Positions 10,994-20,277 of a stretch of 64,000 bases of DNA are shown here, piece after piece. This DNA comes from Bolinopsis microptera (taxonomy: Eukaryota > Ctenophora > Tentaculata > Lobata > Bolinopsidae). The DNA lies in the NCBI RefSeq assembly GCF_026151205.1, contig NC_087079.1, forward strand, positions 1,576,028 through 1,640,027. The letters are read 5' to 3'. Both the position numbers and the translations under genes were made by a program. The notes beneath the pieces are model-generated. The model did not search any database. It had not been told where the DNA came from and saw only the letters and a list, made by a program, of their open reading frames with translations. The stretch's first letter is position 1. The number at the start of each line of letters is the position of its first letter.

Positions 10994-11408
10994 TTTCATT
11001 ATATATCTTGCTGCTTCATATATGAAGTAAGATGTAAAACTTAACCTTCATTTGATTATCGATTAAATGATTTATATTCTATTAGATAGGATGCTCGTGG
11101 CTGGGAAAGTAAAGTTTCTTTCTTCTCCGGCAGAGAACAACAGAGTTACTATTGTCGTTGAGGATACAGGGGGAGTCGAAAGTTCGTTCACGATATTTAA
11201 ATCCACGCTTCCAATTGGCTTGGAGGTTAATAGTACAAGTACCTATAGCTTACGATGGTGTTATCATAGTTGCTGTTGTTAAGTAAACGAGATAGAAATC
11301 TAGTCTAACCACGACATTTGATTAAGCAGTTGAACTTTTTCAAAGCTTTTTACATCTGTGGTGCTCTATAACTTTACGATATGAAGGTTTAATCATATAA
11401 ACTTTTCA
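10994..11408 (+). pseudogene. Family F member 3: orphan duplicate of F2 exon 1
   Basis: This segment duplicates 8364-8777 at about 95% identity. It includes the 5' leader and exon 1 (11091-11225; MLVAGKVKFLSSPAENN...) and stops exactly at the acceptor where F2 exon 2 should begin. The donor has decayed from GTTAGT to GTTAAT. What follows is polymerase-B sequence, so the exon has no partner. Confidence 0.75.
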
Positions 11409-11494
11409 ACCTCTCATCTAATTGCATTGATATCGTCATGAATAAATAACAAAAATTGATAATATCAACAGAAGGGTAGTACGGTGGAGGTTAA

Positions 11495-11934
11495 GACGCT
11501 TACGGTGTTGTTTTAGAGGTATGTTCAAATAATCGCGAATTAATTTGTATGCGTTAAATATATTGTTATTACTAACGTTGTTATACTTATAATATATATT
11601 TTTTAAATATTTTTTTCAGGTTGATTTGGAATACCCCGATCATTTACACGATGCCCATCGTGATTTTCCTCTAGCTCCTGAGAATCTTACAATAACTCGA
11701 GAGATGTTGAGTGATGAAATGAAAGAGTTCCTTCGTGTTAACAATCTACCGTTCTCTAAACAGGAGAGACTCACTCAAACTCTATTGTCAAAAGAAGGGT
11801 ATATTACCCACATTAGAAATCTTAAGCTGTACAAGAGTTTGGGGCTTACAGTGACAGCCATCAAATGGGGTATAATTTTTTATCAAACACCTTGGATGGC
11901 TGAGTATATACAGATGAATACGATGCGTATGTGA
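11495..11934 (+). pseudogene. Family-B DNA polymerase fragment (transposon/virus type), two exons
   Basis: A short exon end (11495-11518, DAYGVVLE, donor GTATGT) splices in phase 0 to 11620-11934 (acceptor TTTTTCAG), which reads VDLEYPDHLHDAHRDFPLAP and later YITHIRNLKLYKSLGLTV and QTPWMAEYIQMNT. These match the motif A region (D..YP...PLAPE) and the following segment (RNL.LY..LG...PWM..YI..NT) of the protein-primed-type polymerases found in animal transposons and virus-like elements. After MNT the frame ends abruptly where the repeat flank shared with 3978 begins. Motifs B and C are absent, so the piece cannot be active alone. Confidence 0.8.
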
Positions 11935-11935
11935 A

Positions 11936-12272
11936 ATACTAATCATACAAATTCAAACCTTTGCCGAAAAAATTTCAAATGATAGGAGAGCAATTATCTT
12001 TGTTATCTTTATCATCTTTATCATCTTTATTATCTTTACTATCTTTGTTATCTTTATCATCTTTATTATCTTTGCTATCTTTACTATCTTTGTTATCTGT
12101 ATTATCTTTATTATCTTTATTATCTTTATTATCTTTACTATCTTTATTATCTTTACTATCTTTATTATCTTTATTATCTTTATTATCTTTACTATCTTTA
12201 CTATCTTTATTATCTTTATTATCTTTACTATCTTTGTTTTCGAAAGACGCAGAGTACTGCAAAACCTTATTT
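11936..12272. repeat. Second 9-bp microsatellite, running into family G exon 1
   Basis: About 27 ATCTTTATT-type units lie at 11995-12238, with the same left flank as the array at 3976. The array ends inside what aligns to family G exon 1: 12241-12272 (CGAAAGACGCAGAGTACTGC..., then CCTTATTT before GTAAGT) matches the last ~30 bases of the intact exon at 5397-5427 with a 4-base loss. Repeat expansion appears to have consumed the start codon. Confidence 0.8.
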
Positions 12273-12428
12273 GTAAGTATTTATAAGTTAAAATTATGTA
12301 ACTACATGTTAGCACTTTTCGTAATCTGATAGCCGTGTAAATAGTAACAGATCGAGATTGTTAATAGATATCCGTTAGTTTATTTCACTCAACAGGATAT
12401 ATTCTTATCAATATTTTCCTTTGCACAG

Positions 12429-13025
12429 CTACGTGGAGTTGGGCAATGGAACGTATGCGTTGTGCTTCAATGGGAAACTCATGGAGAAGTTACAGAAATT
12501 GGTAAGTTAATCTATTAAGCTATTAACATGTGAATTAGTTTATTATTTGATTGATATAAATTTACATGTGTGGCATTCAACCATTGAATATACCTAAATA
12601 GAGTGTGAATATTGTCATTTTTCAGGTGCGGGATGAATCACTGGGCGACATTACAGAAATAAACATGGAGGCAAATCCGCCGTACCCCGATGTAGTAGTG
12701 GTAAGTTTGACTAGAAGCATCTTATACATTTTGAGTTGTTTTAATTGAATGAAATTTCTTCAAAAACATTTATAAACAACTCCATCTGTATAGTCTTATA
12801 GTCATAGATCCACAATTCAAATTATAAGTTATTATCTTTAACAGGAGATACAGACAACGTGGGATCACCTGTGGGCCGGCGAAGTTACACTACGTAAACT
12901 TTTATACGCTGGAATGGTGAGTATTATAGAAATCAAGGACATAAGCTAGTAAAATCAACAATTGAATAATATTACTATCAAAGTAATGTTCGGTATTTCA
13001 GAAAATATACGATAACGACCATTAA
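12429..13025 (+). CDS. Family G copy 3, exons 2-5 (exon 1 eroded)
   Basis: Exons are 12429-12501, 12626-12700, 12845-12916 and a final 13002-13025, all GT-AG with the same lengths and phases as the complete copy up to exon 4. The reading is YVELGNGTYALCFNGKLMEK, VRDESLGDITEINMEANPP, WDHLWAGEVTLRKLLYAGM and KIYDNDH. Exon 4 has gained a donor (GTGAGT) and an extra short exon compared with 5986-6066. The start codon is lost to the upstream microsatellite, so expression is doubtful. Another frame of the last exon stays open longer (about 30 codons) and may represent the older C-terminus. Confidence 0.6.
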
Positions 13026-13318
13026 AAATGTTACCGGAGATAAGTGGAGTGAAGACAGCGATCTTTACACAACGATTTGCAGACTACAACCATACCTTCA
13101 GTGAGCTAGGCAGCGGGCAGTCTTACGGTGTCCTGTGGCATCAAACTACTATGGGGAGGAATGACGAGGACATAACTAGCGTATTTATCAGGTTAAGCTA
13201 TTTGTAACTAAATATATTACACTTCTAAATATAATATTACACTAATTAGTTCGCATTTTTAATTTCATTATTTTTATTATTATATTCATTTTTGCTAAAA
13301 CAAAGGAACTCTCGTTAC

Positions 13319-13345
13319 TATATAACCCATGTACACTGCTGAGAA
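13319..13345 (+). promoter_or_regulatory. TATA cassette of F4
   Basis: TATATAACCCATGTACACTG at 13319, then CTGAGAAACTTCAGTTTCCC. The ATG of the family F exon follows 72 bp downstream, the same spacing as at F1. Confidence 0.65.
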
Positions 13346-13390
13346 ACTTCAGTTTCCCGTTTTCTTCCAGTTTCCCATTTTCTCCCAGTT

Positions 13391-14393
13391 ATGTATATCA
13401 CCAGTATCGTCGAGTTCTTATCCTCACCGGGGAAAGAATGAACTGTTATGCCAGTCAAAACAGAAAGTGGAGAAATCGAGGATCTGACTGTTTATAACGC
13501 CACTATACCCGCCGAGAAAGAAGAGGGCGCATGAACCTACAACGGAGGATATCCTCGAGAGCACCAAGAGAAACCCGACGGGACTGTACACCAGTAGGGT
13601 TGATATTGTTATCACCGAATACGATTTGACCACCAGATCGTGGGAGAAGATTGCTCCTGTATTTGGGACAATGGCTGAGAGAATGTTGGCGCTGGGGAGT
13701 GGGGGTTTCCGGGATGTTTATCCTGCGAGCGTCAGCTGTGAAGCTTTTGGCTGGACTGACCGGAGCATGGTCAGTAAGCACTATCATGCAGAACTGGCGC
13801 CGGAGGCTGCCTTAGAGGAGGAAACTCGGGTTGGCGTTCAACTGAACGAGACTGTCATGGAACTGGCCGGGCAGTTTAGTGAGGTTATCACCCAGCCCCT
13901 GCGGTACACAAACGTATACCTTGTAACGGATAAGGTAAGCGGTAAAACCTATGTAATCGAGGAGTTTGTGGAGGGGAAGCCATGGAAAGTCCTCCTTAAT
14001 TCTGGCATGCCGGACGATATGTCGCCATAACCTGAGGACAAGAAACTTGCAGATTTGGCCACTGCGTTCGCACACTTCACCCTTGCCACGACAAATGAGG
14101 CCATGATCGTCCTGGATGTGCAAATTTGCCGCGCTGAAAGTAAGTATTGATATTTTTTTAAATATTTTTTAAAATGATCTAGAAATTGTGGGTTAAGTTG
14201 AAAGTACTAATAAATCTGATAGTTCAATTGCAAAAATTACCATAATTGTTAGAATAAAAGTTCTCATGTCTTTTAACAAAACGATTTAATATTTTAGGAG
14301 AATAATAGAGTACGCAAGAAAGTGTCTCTAAAAACCAGTCAACACCATGGCGACTGCACGTTCAAGAACGTTAAGTATATAATCAAACAACTG
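13391..14393 (+). pseudogene. Family F member 4, exon 1 split by an alpha-kinase insertion
   Basis: Exon 1 starts at 13391 (MYITSIVEFLSSPGKE), hits an in-frame TGA at 13439 and continues TESGEIEDLTVYNATIPA to 13513. After 614 foreign bases it resumes at 14128 with the last codons (AALK) and the donor GTAAGT at 14140. Exon 2 (14298-14393, acceptor ATTTTAG, donor GTAAAG) reads ENNRVRKKVSLKTSQHHGD and CTFKNVKYIIKQL, aligning along its length with F1 exon 2. Without the insertion this would be a two-exon gene of the standard F layout. Confidence 0.8.
13514..14127 (+). pseudogene. Alpha-kinase domain fragment inserted in F4
   Basis: A frame open from 13512 to a TAA at 14028 and continuing afterwards reads a basic start (PRKKRA), LGSGGFRDVYPAS (nucleotide-binding loop region), VSKHYHAELAPE, TYVIEEFVEGKPWKVLLNSG and, past the stop, AFAHFTLATTNEAMIVLDVQ, which fits the AFSHFTYEHS...VVDLQG core of atypical alpha-kinases (eEF2K/VWKA type). 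It ends just before the zinc-binding C-terminal part. GCCG lies at both edges (13511, 14128), consistent with a short target duplication or microhomology. A deletion derivative at 28231 starts at the same base. Confidence 0.75.
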
Positions 14394-14394
14394 G

Positions 14395-14650
14395 TAAAGA
14401 TCCTTATTGTTATCCTGGTGCACAATCTGCTCCCTTTGTTGTTGATCAGCAACATGGTCCCTCAGGAGGAGGCCAATCAATGCAGCTGATAACTCTCAAA
14501 TTCATACATACTAGCAATATGACGAAACTGTATAAAATGAGAAGGATGGCTCTAACAGAGAAGAATTTTTTTCCAAAGTTAAAAGTGTTGTTGGGCGAGG
14601 TCATCTTAGTGAGTTTCTCGTGCAACTACATTGTATTAAGTTGCAGGGAT
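14395..14650 (+). CDS. Unknown open frame downstream of F4
   Basis: An uninterrupted 84-codon frame reads KDPYCYPGAQSAPFVVDQQ, HGPSGGGQSMQLITLKFIHT and MALTEKNFFPKLKVLLGEV to TAA at about 14648. It carries no start codon near its beginning, and in-frame Mets occur at about 14479 and 14519. The F4 exon 2 frame also continues unspliced into an alternative hydrophobic frame (LVKILIVILVHNLLPLLLIS), so the two readings compete. I do not recognise either. Confidence 0.35.
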
Positions 14651-14760
14651 TAAAATTAAATTTGTCATTTTAAAGTACATTTATTAAAATGCTACGTGAA
14701 AGGGTTGAGCTACGTAGCAGAGAACATAAAACAAGACTGACTAACATGTACATTCGCTAG

Positions 14761-14939
14761 GAGGAACTTTCCCAATCGGGCAACATTCGATATGGAATGC
14801 TTGTTCAAGAACACAGATCAACCTAGAACTGAAAAGATTGAATACTCAGCATCTAGTATGACGTATCAGTGTCTTTATCGACAACAACAAAAGATGGCTA
14901 CTGCAGGTGTCAAACGATGTATGCACCGATTATCAACAG
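14761..14939 (+). CDS. Exon-like open frame, unknown protein
   Basis: Between an acceptor (ATTCGCTAG) and a donor (GTTAGT) lies an open frame reading RNFPNRATFDMECLFKNTDQ and later MTYQCLYRQQQKMATAGVK, RCMHRLST. Its protein-like composition and bracketing splice signals argue for a real or recently real internal exon. No family is recognised. Confidence 0.4.
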
Positions 14940-15119
14940 GTTAGTAGTTACAGTTATATAATTAAACAATTTTATTTTCTGAAGCTTAAATTTCATAACA
15001 TTCATTAGTATAGATCATCTCGCTTTAACATTCTATATTTTCATAAGGGGCCAACGAAGAGGGCCGGGAAATGGGGAAGCGGAGAGAAAGAATAAAGTAT
15101 TGATACACAGTTGTAGAAG

Positions 15120-15560
15120 TTAGTAGACGAATTTCCTTCAAGGTGGAAAAATTTCTTACCTCTATTGCAATTGGCAGTAAACTCAGCGCAGAATAGAAGT
15201 ACAGGGTTTGCCGCATTTAAGTTAATGACAGGGAGGGAAATGAGGGGTTTAGAGAATGTCGTATTTGATGTAAGAAGTACAGAGTATTATCAGAGAGAAG
15301 CACATTTAGCGAATCAAACGTATAAGGAATTAAGGAGGGTGTTTTAGATTGCCAGTGATAATTTAGATTTGTCACATGCACTGCAAAAGAAACTGTATGA
15401 TCGTAATAAAACACATATTGATCTGGTAAAGGAAGACAGGGTGCTGCTGCACAGACCGAAGGATACGTCAAATCCATATCATAAATTAAAGTCGCATTGG
15501 CAGGGTCCCCACGTTACCTTCTCAGGTCAGAGTGAAATAAAGGTAAAAAAGTAAATTACA
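15120..15560 (+). pseudogene. Ty3/gypsy-type integrase C-terminal fragment
   Basis: One frame with a single TAG (15345-15347) reads FPSRWKNFLPLLQLAVNSAQ, NRSTGFAAFKLMTGREMRGL and later LYDRNKTHIDLVKEDRVLLH, KLKSHWQGPHVTF. These are the end of the integrase core (AYN...STG.SP..LM.GRE) and the C-terminal GPY/F-like module (V.L..P......KL...W.GP). The catalytic DDE residues lie upstream and are not present. It is an isolated relic with no LTR beside it. Confidence 0.85.
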
Positions 15561-15787
15561 AGGCTGAAAGAAGGGGCCATAGATAAAATGGGGTAAATTG
15601 GTTACATTATAGATCGAACAATTAAAAAGGATCCAACCTTTAAAAAGGAAATAACCAGAAAATCATCAGATAGGGGATGATGGATTAGGTGATGGTGGGA
15701 ACAAAACTGGTAACGGGGATGAAAAGAGCGATGGTGGTTCATTGGAGGGAAGAGAAAATGAAGAAGGAAAAGAGGGAATCTTGACAA

Positions 15788-15950
15788 CATTAAAAAACCT
15801 TCGTTGTAATTATAAAACACATAACGTAAAGTCACCTCAAAGGAAAAGCGTTTTACAGGAGGATTCAGTATAAGTCTCTGTAAAACGCTTTTCCTTCATG
15901 AGGTGACTTTATGTTATGTGTTTTATAATTACAACGTAGCTTTTTTAATG
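15788..15950. mobile_element. Foldback/MITE-like hairpin, ~71-bp arms
   Basis: The left arm 15788-15858 (CATTAAAAAACC... to ...GCGTTTTACAG) pairs with 15878-15950 with only a few mismatches and a 2-base bulge; the loop is about 19 nt. There is no coding capacity. It resembles a short foldback transposon or snapback MITE. No clear target duplication is seen. Confidence 0.85.
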
Positions 15951-16760
15951 AACTGTAAATAGTTTAAATGTTAATCATTATTATCGATATTTTTGTTCAG
16001 TTATCAAAAGTTTAATTAGTTATTATATCACTGATATGCACCAACAATGCTGTGTTTGTCACAGTGTGGTTAAACTAACAAAAAAGGAATGTTTTCATCC
16101 GAATAATGGGTAAGGAATAGGTGTTCTTGCTAGATTTTATATTCGTGCAATTCACAGTATATATTTTAAGTGTGATGTTTAATGTTACAAATCTTTCCTT
16201 GATTATTTATTTCTTAATACGGCAAAACAACAGAGCTTGGAGGAAAAATGTTCAAATAAACATAAAAGAAACAATTTCAGTTCCTGGAGTAGCGGAAATT
16301 CGGCGTGTCAGTTTAATCGCTGGAAAATCTCATTTTGAGATTACACATTTTACTAATCTGCTGTCCAGTGTCCAGTAGGAGTACAGAGAGTATAGCAGTA
16401 GGGAATTGAAGTGGGAATGGGGGTAAAACCAGGAGGAATTGCAAAAGCAAAATTCAGAGAAGTGCACAAATAGACTAATCATACTACAGAAAACAAGAAA
16501 ACTACTGGACATATTGTTCAACATTAAAAACTGCTAAGAATGGACTGTAAGCACCCGAGTACTGCCCAGTGCCCCGTTCTTAACGTTTTTGACAACAGCA
16601 TTAATAATTGTAAAATTCAGTTCCACTTACAATACTCAATAGGATTGATGTCTGACGATAAAATGCAAGTTTTCATTTGCAGTATTAGTGAGCCTATTTT
16701 AGCTCACTCAGTTTTTCAGTTATAATTTAAATGATAATCAGTTATCAATATATTTGTTTA
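15951..16760. other. Weakly coding region with a duplicated exon relic
   Basis: Bases about 16246-16378 read VQINIKETISVPGVAEIRR and VSLIAGKSHFEITHFTNLLS before a stop. The second half is conserved in translation with 10695-10775. Nothing else is recognised. Confidence 0.35.
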
Positions 16761-17700
16761 GCTAAGAGCTCACAATGCGCCGATTCGGCCGTGTTATTTC
16801 AATCGTTTTTTATTAATAGTTATAGTTGGTTTAATCAAACATCTACAAATTAGCTGTGTATTAGCTGACGACAACAATTGTAAAACCGAACGTAAAGAAA
16901 GTGACACTTAAGATAACAACAAATAGTAATATAAACAATACATATTATGTAAGTATTTAGTTAAAAGTACGTAACTACGTCTTGTTAACTTTATGGACGA
17001 CAGGAAGCCGAAGGATGACAACAAATATAAATAAACCTATAATAACAAAGGTTACGGTTAAAACTTCAAAGAGAGAAGAAAAATACATAAGTATTTACAA
17101 ATAAAAAGTATGTAACTACGACTTTTGTTTGCGGATGTTTGGCCAGCTGAATGAGTCACGTGACCGCTTTTCGTCTATCGAAACCTGCTGGGTGTGCCAC
17201 GTTCACTATTTAAACTGTGTCGATTTATATATCATGACCACTTCTTATTTTAACTTTGTGAGACTTGAGCATCTGATCTATTACCTTACTAGTAATTATT
17301 GCTTAATCGCTCTCCGTTATTTCAAAATAGCTAAATAAATAAAATAGGCGGTTCTGAAGTTTGTTAGCTTTTGGTTAGCTCTGTCATCTTCTGTTATCTT
17401 TTATTAACAAATAGTTTTATATTATTTTAAATTATAATCGATCATCTCCAAATAGCAAGCGAAGATGAGTGCAACAACTACAGTAAAACCGGTTACCATT
17501 AAACAAGTTCGCACAAAAACCTCGAAAAATCACGCCGAATATTTGTAAGTATTCACAAAAATATGTTAATGTATCTCAATCTGTTATAATTTAAATAATA
17601 ATCAGTTATCAACATATTTGTTTAGTTAAGAGCTCACAGTTGCCGAGAGCTGTATCAAAATAAAGAGCATAGGAGTAGAAATAGTAGGCATTATATTTCT
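16761..17700 (+). pseudogene. Cluster of family G exon 1 and exon 2 relics
   Basis: Three exon-1-like blocks occur: about 16865-16949 (before GTAAGTATTT), 17015-17086 (donor G mutated to A) and 17465-17544. The last starts MSATTTVKPVTIKQVRTK and ends in phase 2 before GTAAGT, exactly like the complete gene. Two degenerate exon 2 blocks follow homologous acceptors (ATCAATATATTTGTTTAG at about 16742-16759 and its copy at 17608-17625), but both begin with a stop where the paralogues have Y/H. This points to tandem duplication of the 5' half of the gene followed by decay. Confidence 0.6.
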
Positions 17701-18451
17701 TTAACACTAAGATACAAAAATAGCATCATGTACTTCAACATCACAGTTAAATTAGAAGGATTTTAAAAGGTAAGACAGATCTCAGTTTAAAGTTGTAATA
17801 GACTGACTTAAAAATGAATAAATAAAATAGCCTCATTTATCATTATTAGTACCAAATCAGTTAAAACCAAATGATAGAGCCAAACAAAGAGACTGAATTC
17901 TACAAAATAGCTATAATAACAGTACGTGCCTTCATGAAATATAAGTTTGTCGGTCGCGCTGGCGGGCCTACACACAGAGAACACAATCTAATCATGCTAC
18001 CTAGGTACTACTAATTAGCCCATAACACGCAGAACGTTACACACACAGAACTACTGTAAAGAGAGGGCCAGATGTACCTTTGTGTGGACACGTACCTCAA
18101 TATTTAACAGTATACTGCGACTATATATCTATCATGTGAACGCGGACCTCAACATTGTAGTGTGAATATATATCTCACCGCCACACTCGCACTAATATTT
18201 CAAATTTAACAAGATGCTAATCACAATAATATTACCCTGCACAATTATTACCTGAACGTGTGTTGAGGAAAAGGGGGACCCTGAACCATGGAAAATGTAG
18301 CAGAAAAAATGTTGTAACTTTGTAACAATTAAAATAGTTGCTCTCGAACCCAGTCGCGAGGCTTTTAGTTTTGATAATCCTGATCCACCAATACCTAACA
18401 TTTTAATTACCACCAGTATAAAATAAAATCGTCGGGAATTAGGTCAAAGAC
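17701..18451. other. No recognisable gene
   Basis: This is AT-rich DNA with short diverged repeats of a GCGGACCTCAA...GTATATATCT type near 18085-18180. I see no supported exon. Confidence 0.4.
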
Positions 18452-18738
18452 CGACCACCGCTTAAGAGCCGGTTAAGAGCCGTTTAAGAGCCGTTTAAGA
18501 ACCGCTTAAGAGCCGCTTAAGAACCGTTGAAGAACCGGCTAAGAACCGGCTAAGAACCGCTTAAGAACCGGTTAAGAACCGGTTAAGAACCGGTTAAGAG
18601 CCGGTTTAGAGCCGGTCAAGAGCCGGTGAGCGGCCGCTTAAGAACCGTCTAAGGACCGCTTAAGAACCGCTTAAGAACCATTGAAGAAAAACTGCATTTA
18701 AACAACCTAAGAACCAACCGGCTCTCAAGCGGTGGTCG
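18452..18738. mobile_element. TIR-bounded array of 10-bp repeats
   Basis: About 24 copies of a TTAAGAACCG/TTAAGAGCCG unit lie between inverted ends: CGACCACCGCTTAAGAGCC at 18452 and its complement, ending GCGGTGGTCG at 18738 (one mismatch over ~23 bp). The inverted ends suggest a small non-autonomous element whose interior became satellite-like. No target duplication is visible. Confidence 0.65.
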
Positions 18739-18983
18739 CTGTTTGCCCTATTAGCCAATATAATAATTCTCTTTTATTAAACATACACGTACTTAACTCA
18801 TGGGGTATCTTAACAGTTAACTCATCGTGTTTGATTTTTTGTTTGTTTGTGTGACCTGTACTCTGACTCATGTAAGCACAAAAAGGGTTTAACACTTTGT
18901 AAATTATTTGTTCATTTTCCACATATTCACTGCGATTATATTGCAAAGAAAAATCACATTTTGAGACTTATCATAATCAAAAA

Positions 18984-19634
18984 ATGTTTTGCAGCTCAGT
19001 AAGTGGATACTATACACATCTTGTATACTATAAATACAAGATGTGCTGGGACAGCGGGCTGGAATACGCTGATGGCAGGATCAAAGGCACCAGTAATTCA
19101 TATTGTAATCTTTTAAAAGTGGCTGCACTCTTTGGCCTTTTCATGATTGTCTTCCAGGTAACAGAAATAATATTGTTTTTACAGCATTTCAATACAATGA
19201 CTTGCATTTATTATCGCACTGAAACTTTAAATTAAAATTGTATTTTTTTAATACCGAAATTTCTGTTTAATTGAACTGAATTAACGCATTTATTCGTATT
19301 AATAAAATCTGTGTATCTTATTCAGTCAGCATGGATGGTGATACCAAATATAATTAAGTTTGATAGTATAAATCGAGAGAGACAGATCGCTGATGAAGGG
19401 TCGTGTGAATTCTCTGGTGAGTTAACAAAGGATTTTTTGTAAAGATTTAAATTTTCACATCACTACAAGTACAGGGTGACTAAAAACCAATTCATTTTCT
19501 TCTCATTTCATTGTTAATCGTGAGAAATAATTGTTCACCCCACAAATACAATTTCAGGTCATTCCTCTATGGCAGTAGCGTCAGATAACGACATATGTAC
19601 AAAAATAGGGTCTGATACCCTATATGACTATTAA
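18984..19634 (+). CDS. Three-exon gene for a small membrane protein
   Basis: Exons are 18984-19157, 19326-19416 and 19558-19634, encoding 113 aa. Junctions are CAG|GTAACA...TTCAG and CTG|GTGAGT...TTTCAG, with matching phases 0 and 1. The protein starts MFCSSVSGYYTHLVYYKYK, has one likely membrane segment around residues 42-66 (LLKVAALFGLFMIVFQSAWM, spanning the first splice site) and a soluble acidic tail (ERQIADEGSCEF... to SDTLYDY). Six cysteines are present, four of them in the N-terminal part. The family is not recognised. A perfect 12-bp stem (19015-19026/19034-19045) lies inside exon 1. Phase-consistent introns without stops make it one of the best-supported genes here. Confidence 0.7.
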
Positions 19635-19660
19635 TTACTTATTTTACGTTTTAATTTAAT

Positions 19661-19879
19661 TCGGCATCAACCTTGTTCATAGGTTTTGAAAAAGCGTTTG
19701 ACTCAGTCTTTGAGATGCCCCCAAAGATGGATAAGGAAAAAAAAGTGGCCGGGCCGGAATCGTCAAATTATGTACAATTACAGGCAAATGTCAAAGATAA
19801 TGACAAGTATAATGAATTTATGTCTAGACTCAGTCTTAACCAAAAAGAGGTTTTGAAACTAAGAAGACATATTAGTTAG
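19661..19879 (+). pseudogene. Reverse-transcriptase motif A fused to an unknown open frame
   Basis: TLFIGFEKAFDSV (from about 19669) is the motif A region of LINE reverse transcriptases (usually F.DF.KAFD.V) with the first catalytic Asp replaced by Gly. Directly after it the frame turns into a charged sequence, MPPKMDKEKKVAGPESSN to LNQKEVLKLRRHIS, that is not RT-like. The result is a chimaeric 68-codon frame that may start at ATG 19716. Confidence 0.5.
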
Positions 19880-20277
19880 AAGGGATAGCGTCAAACCAGA
19901 ATGGATATACCACCCTAAAGGTGTTTGAGAAGTTTTCAAAACAAACAGATTCAGTGTTACAATAGAATGATAGCGCATCTAGGAACACAAATACGGAGGT
20001 TTATTCTCCGTTACGTGTCAGCTCTGGCCGCTACTTATCAGTCTAAGTAATAATAACTTGTTAAAAAAAACGTTTTCATTTCAATATTATTTAATTAATG
20101 TTCTTTGATAATCTGGGGACACAACCACCACTTATAACCAGTTATTTGGACAAAATATTTTACCATACATTTATTAAGTATCGATAAAATACATAAAAAT
20201 AAAATGATATGTATAACTATTGTAAATAGGATTACATATTTTTGCCGAAGGAACGATATTTAAACAACAAGTAATTA

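Noticed and set aside
10811-10999. Reverse-strand 62-codon frame (GERGTYAYVMLEGGDTYVTL)
   Set aside because: It is built from local ACGTACGTTA and CACCAGGCCC repeats, and overlaps the duplicated leader of F3; coding is not supported.
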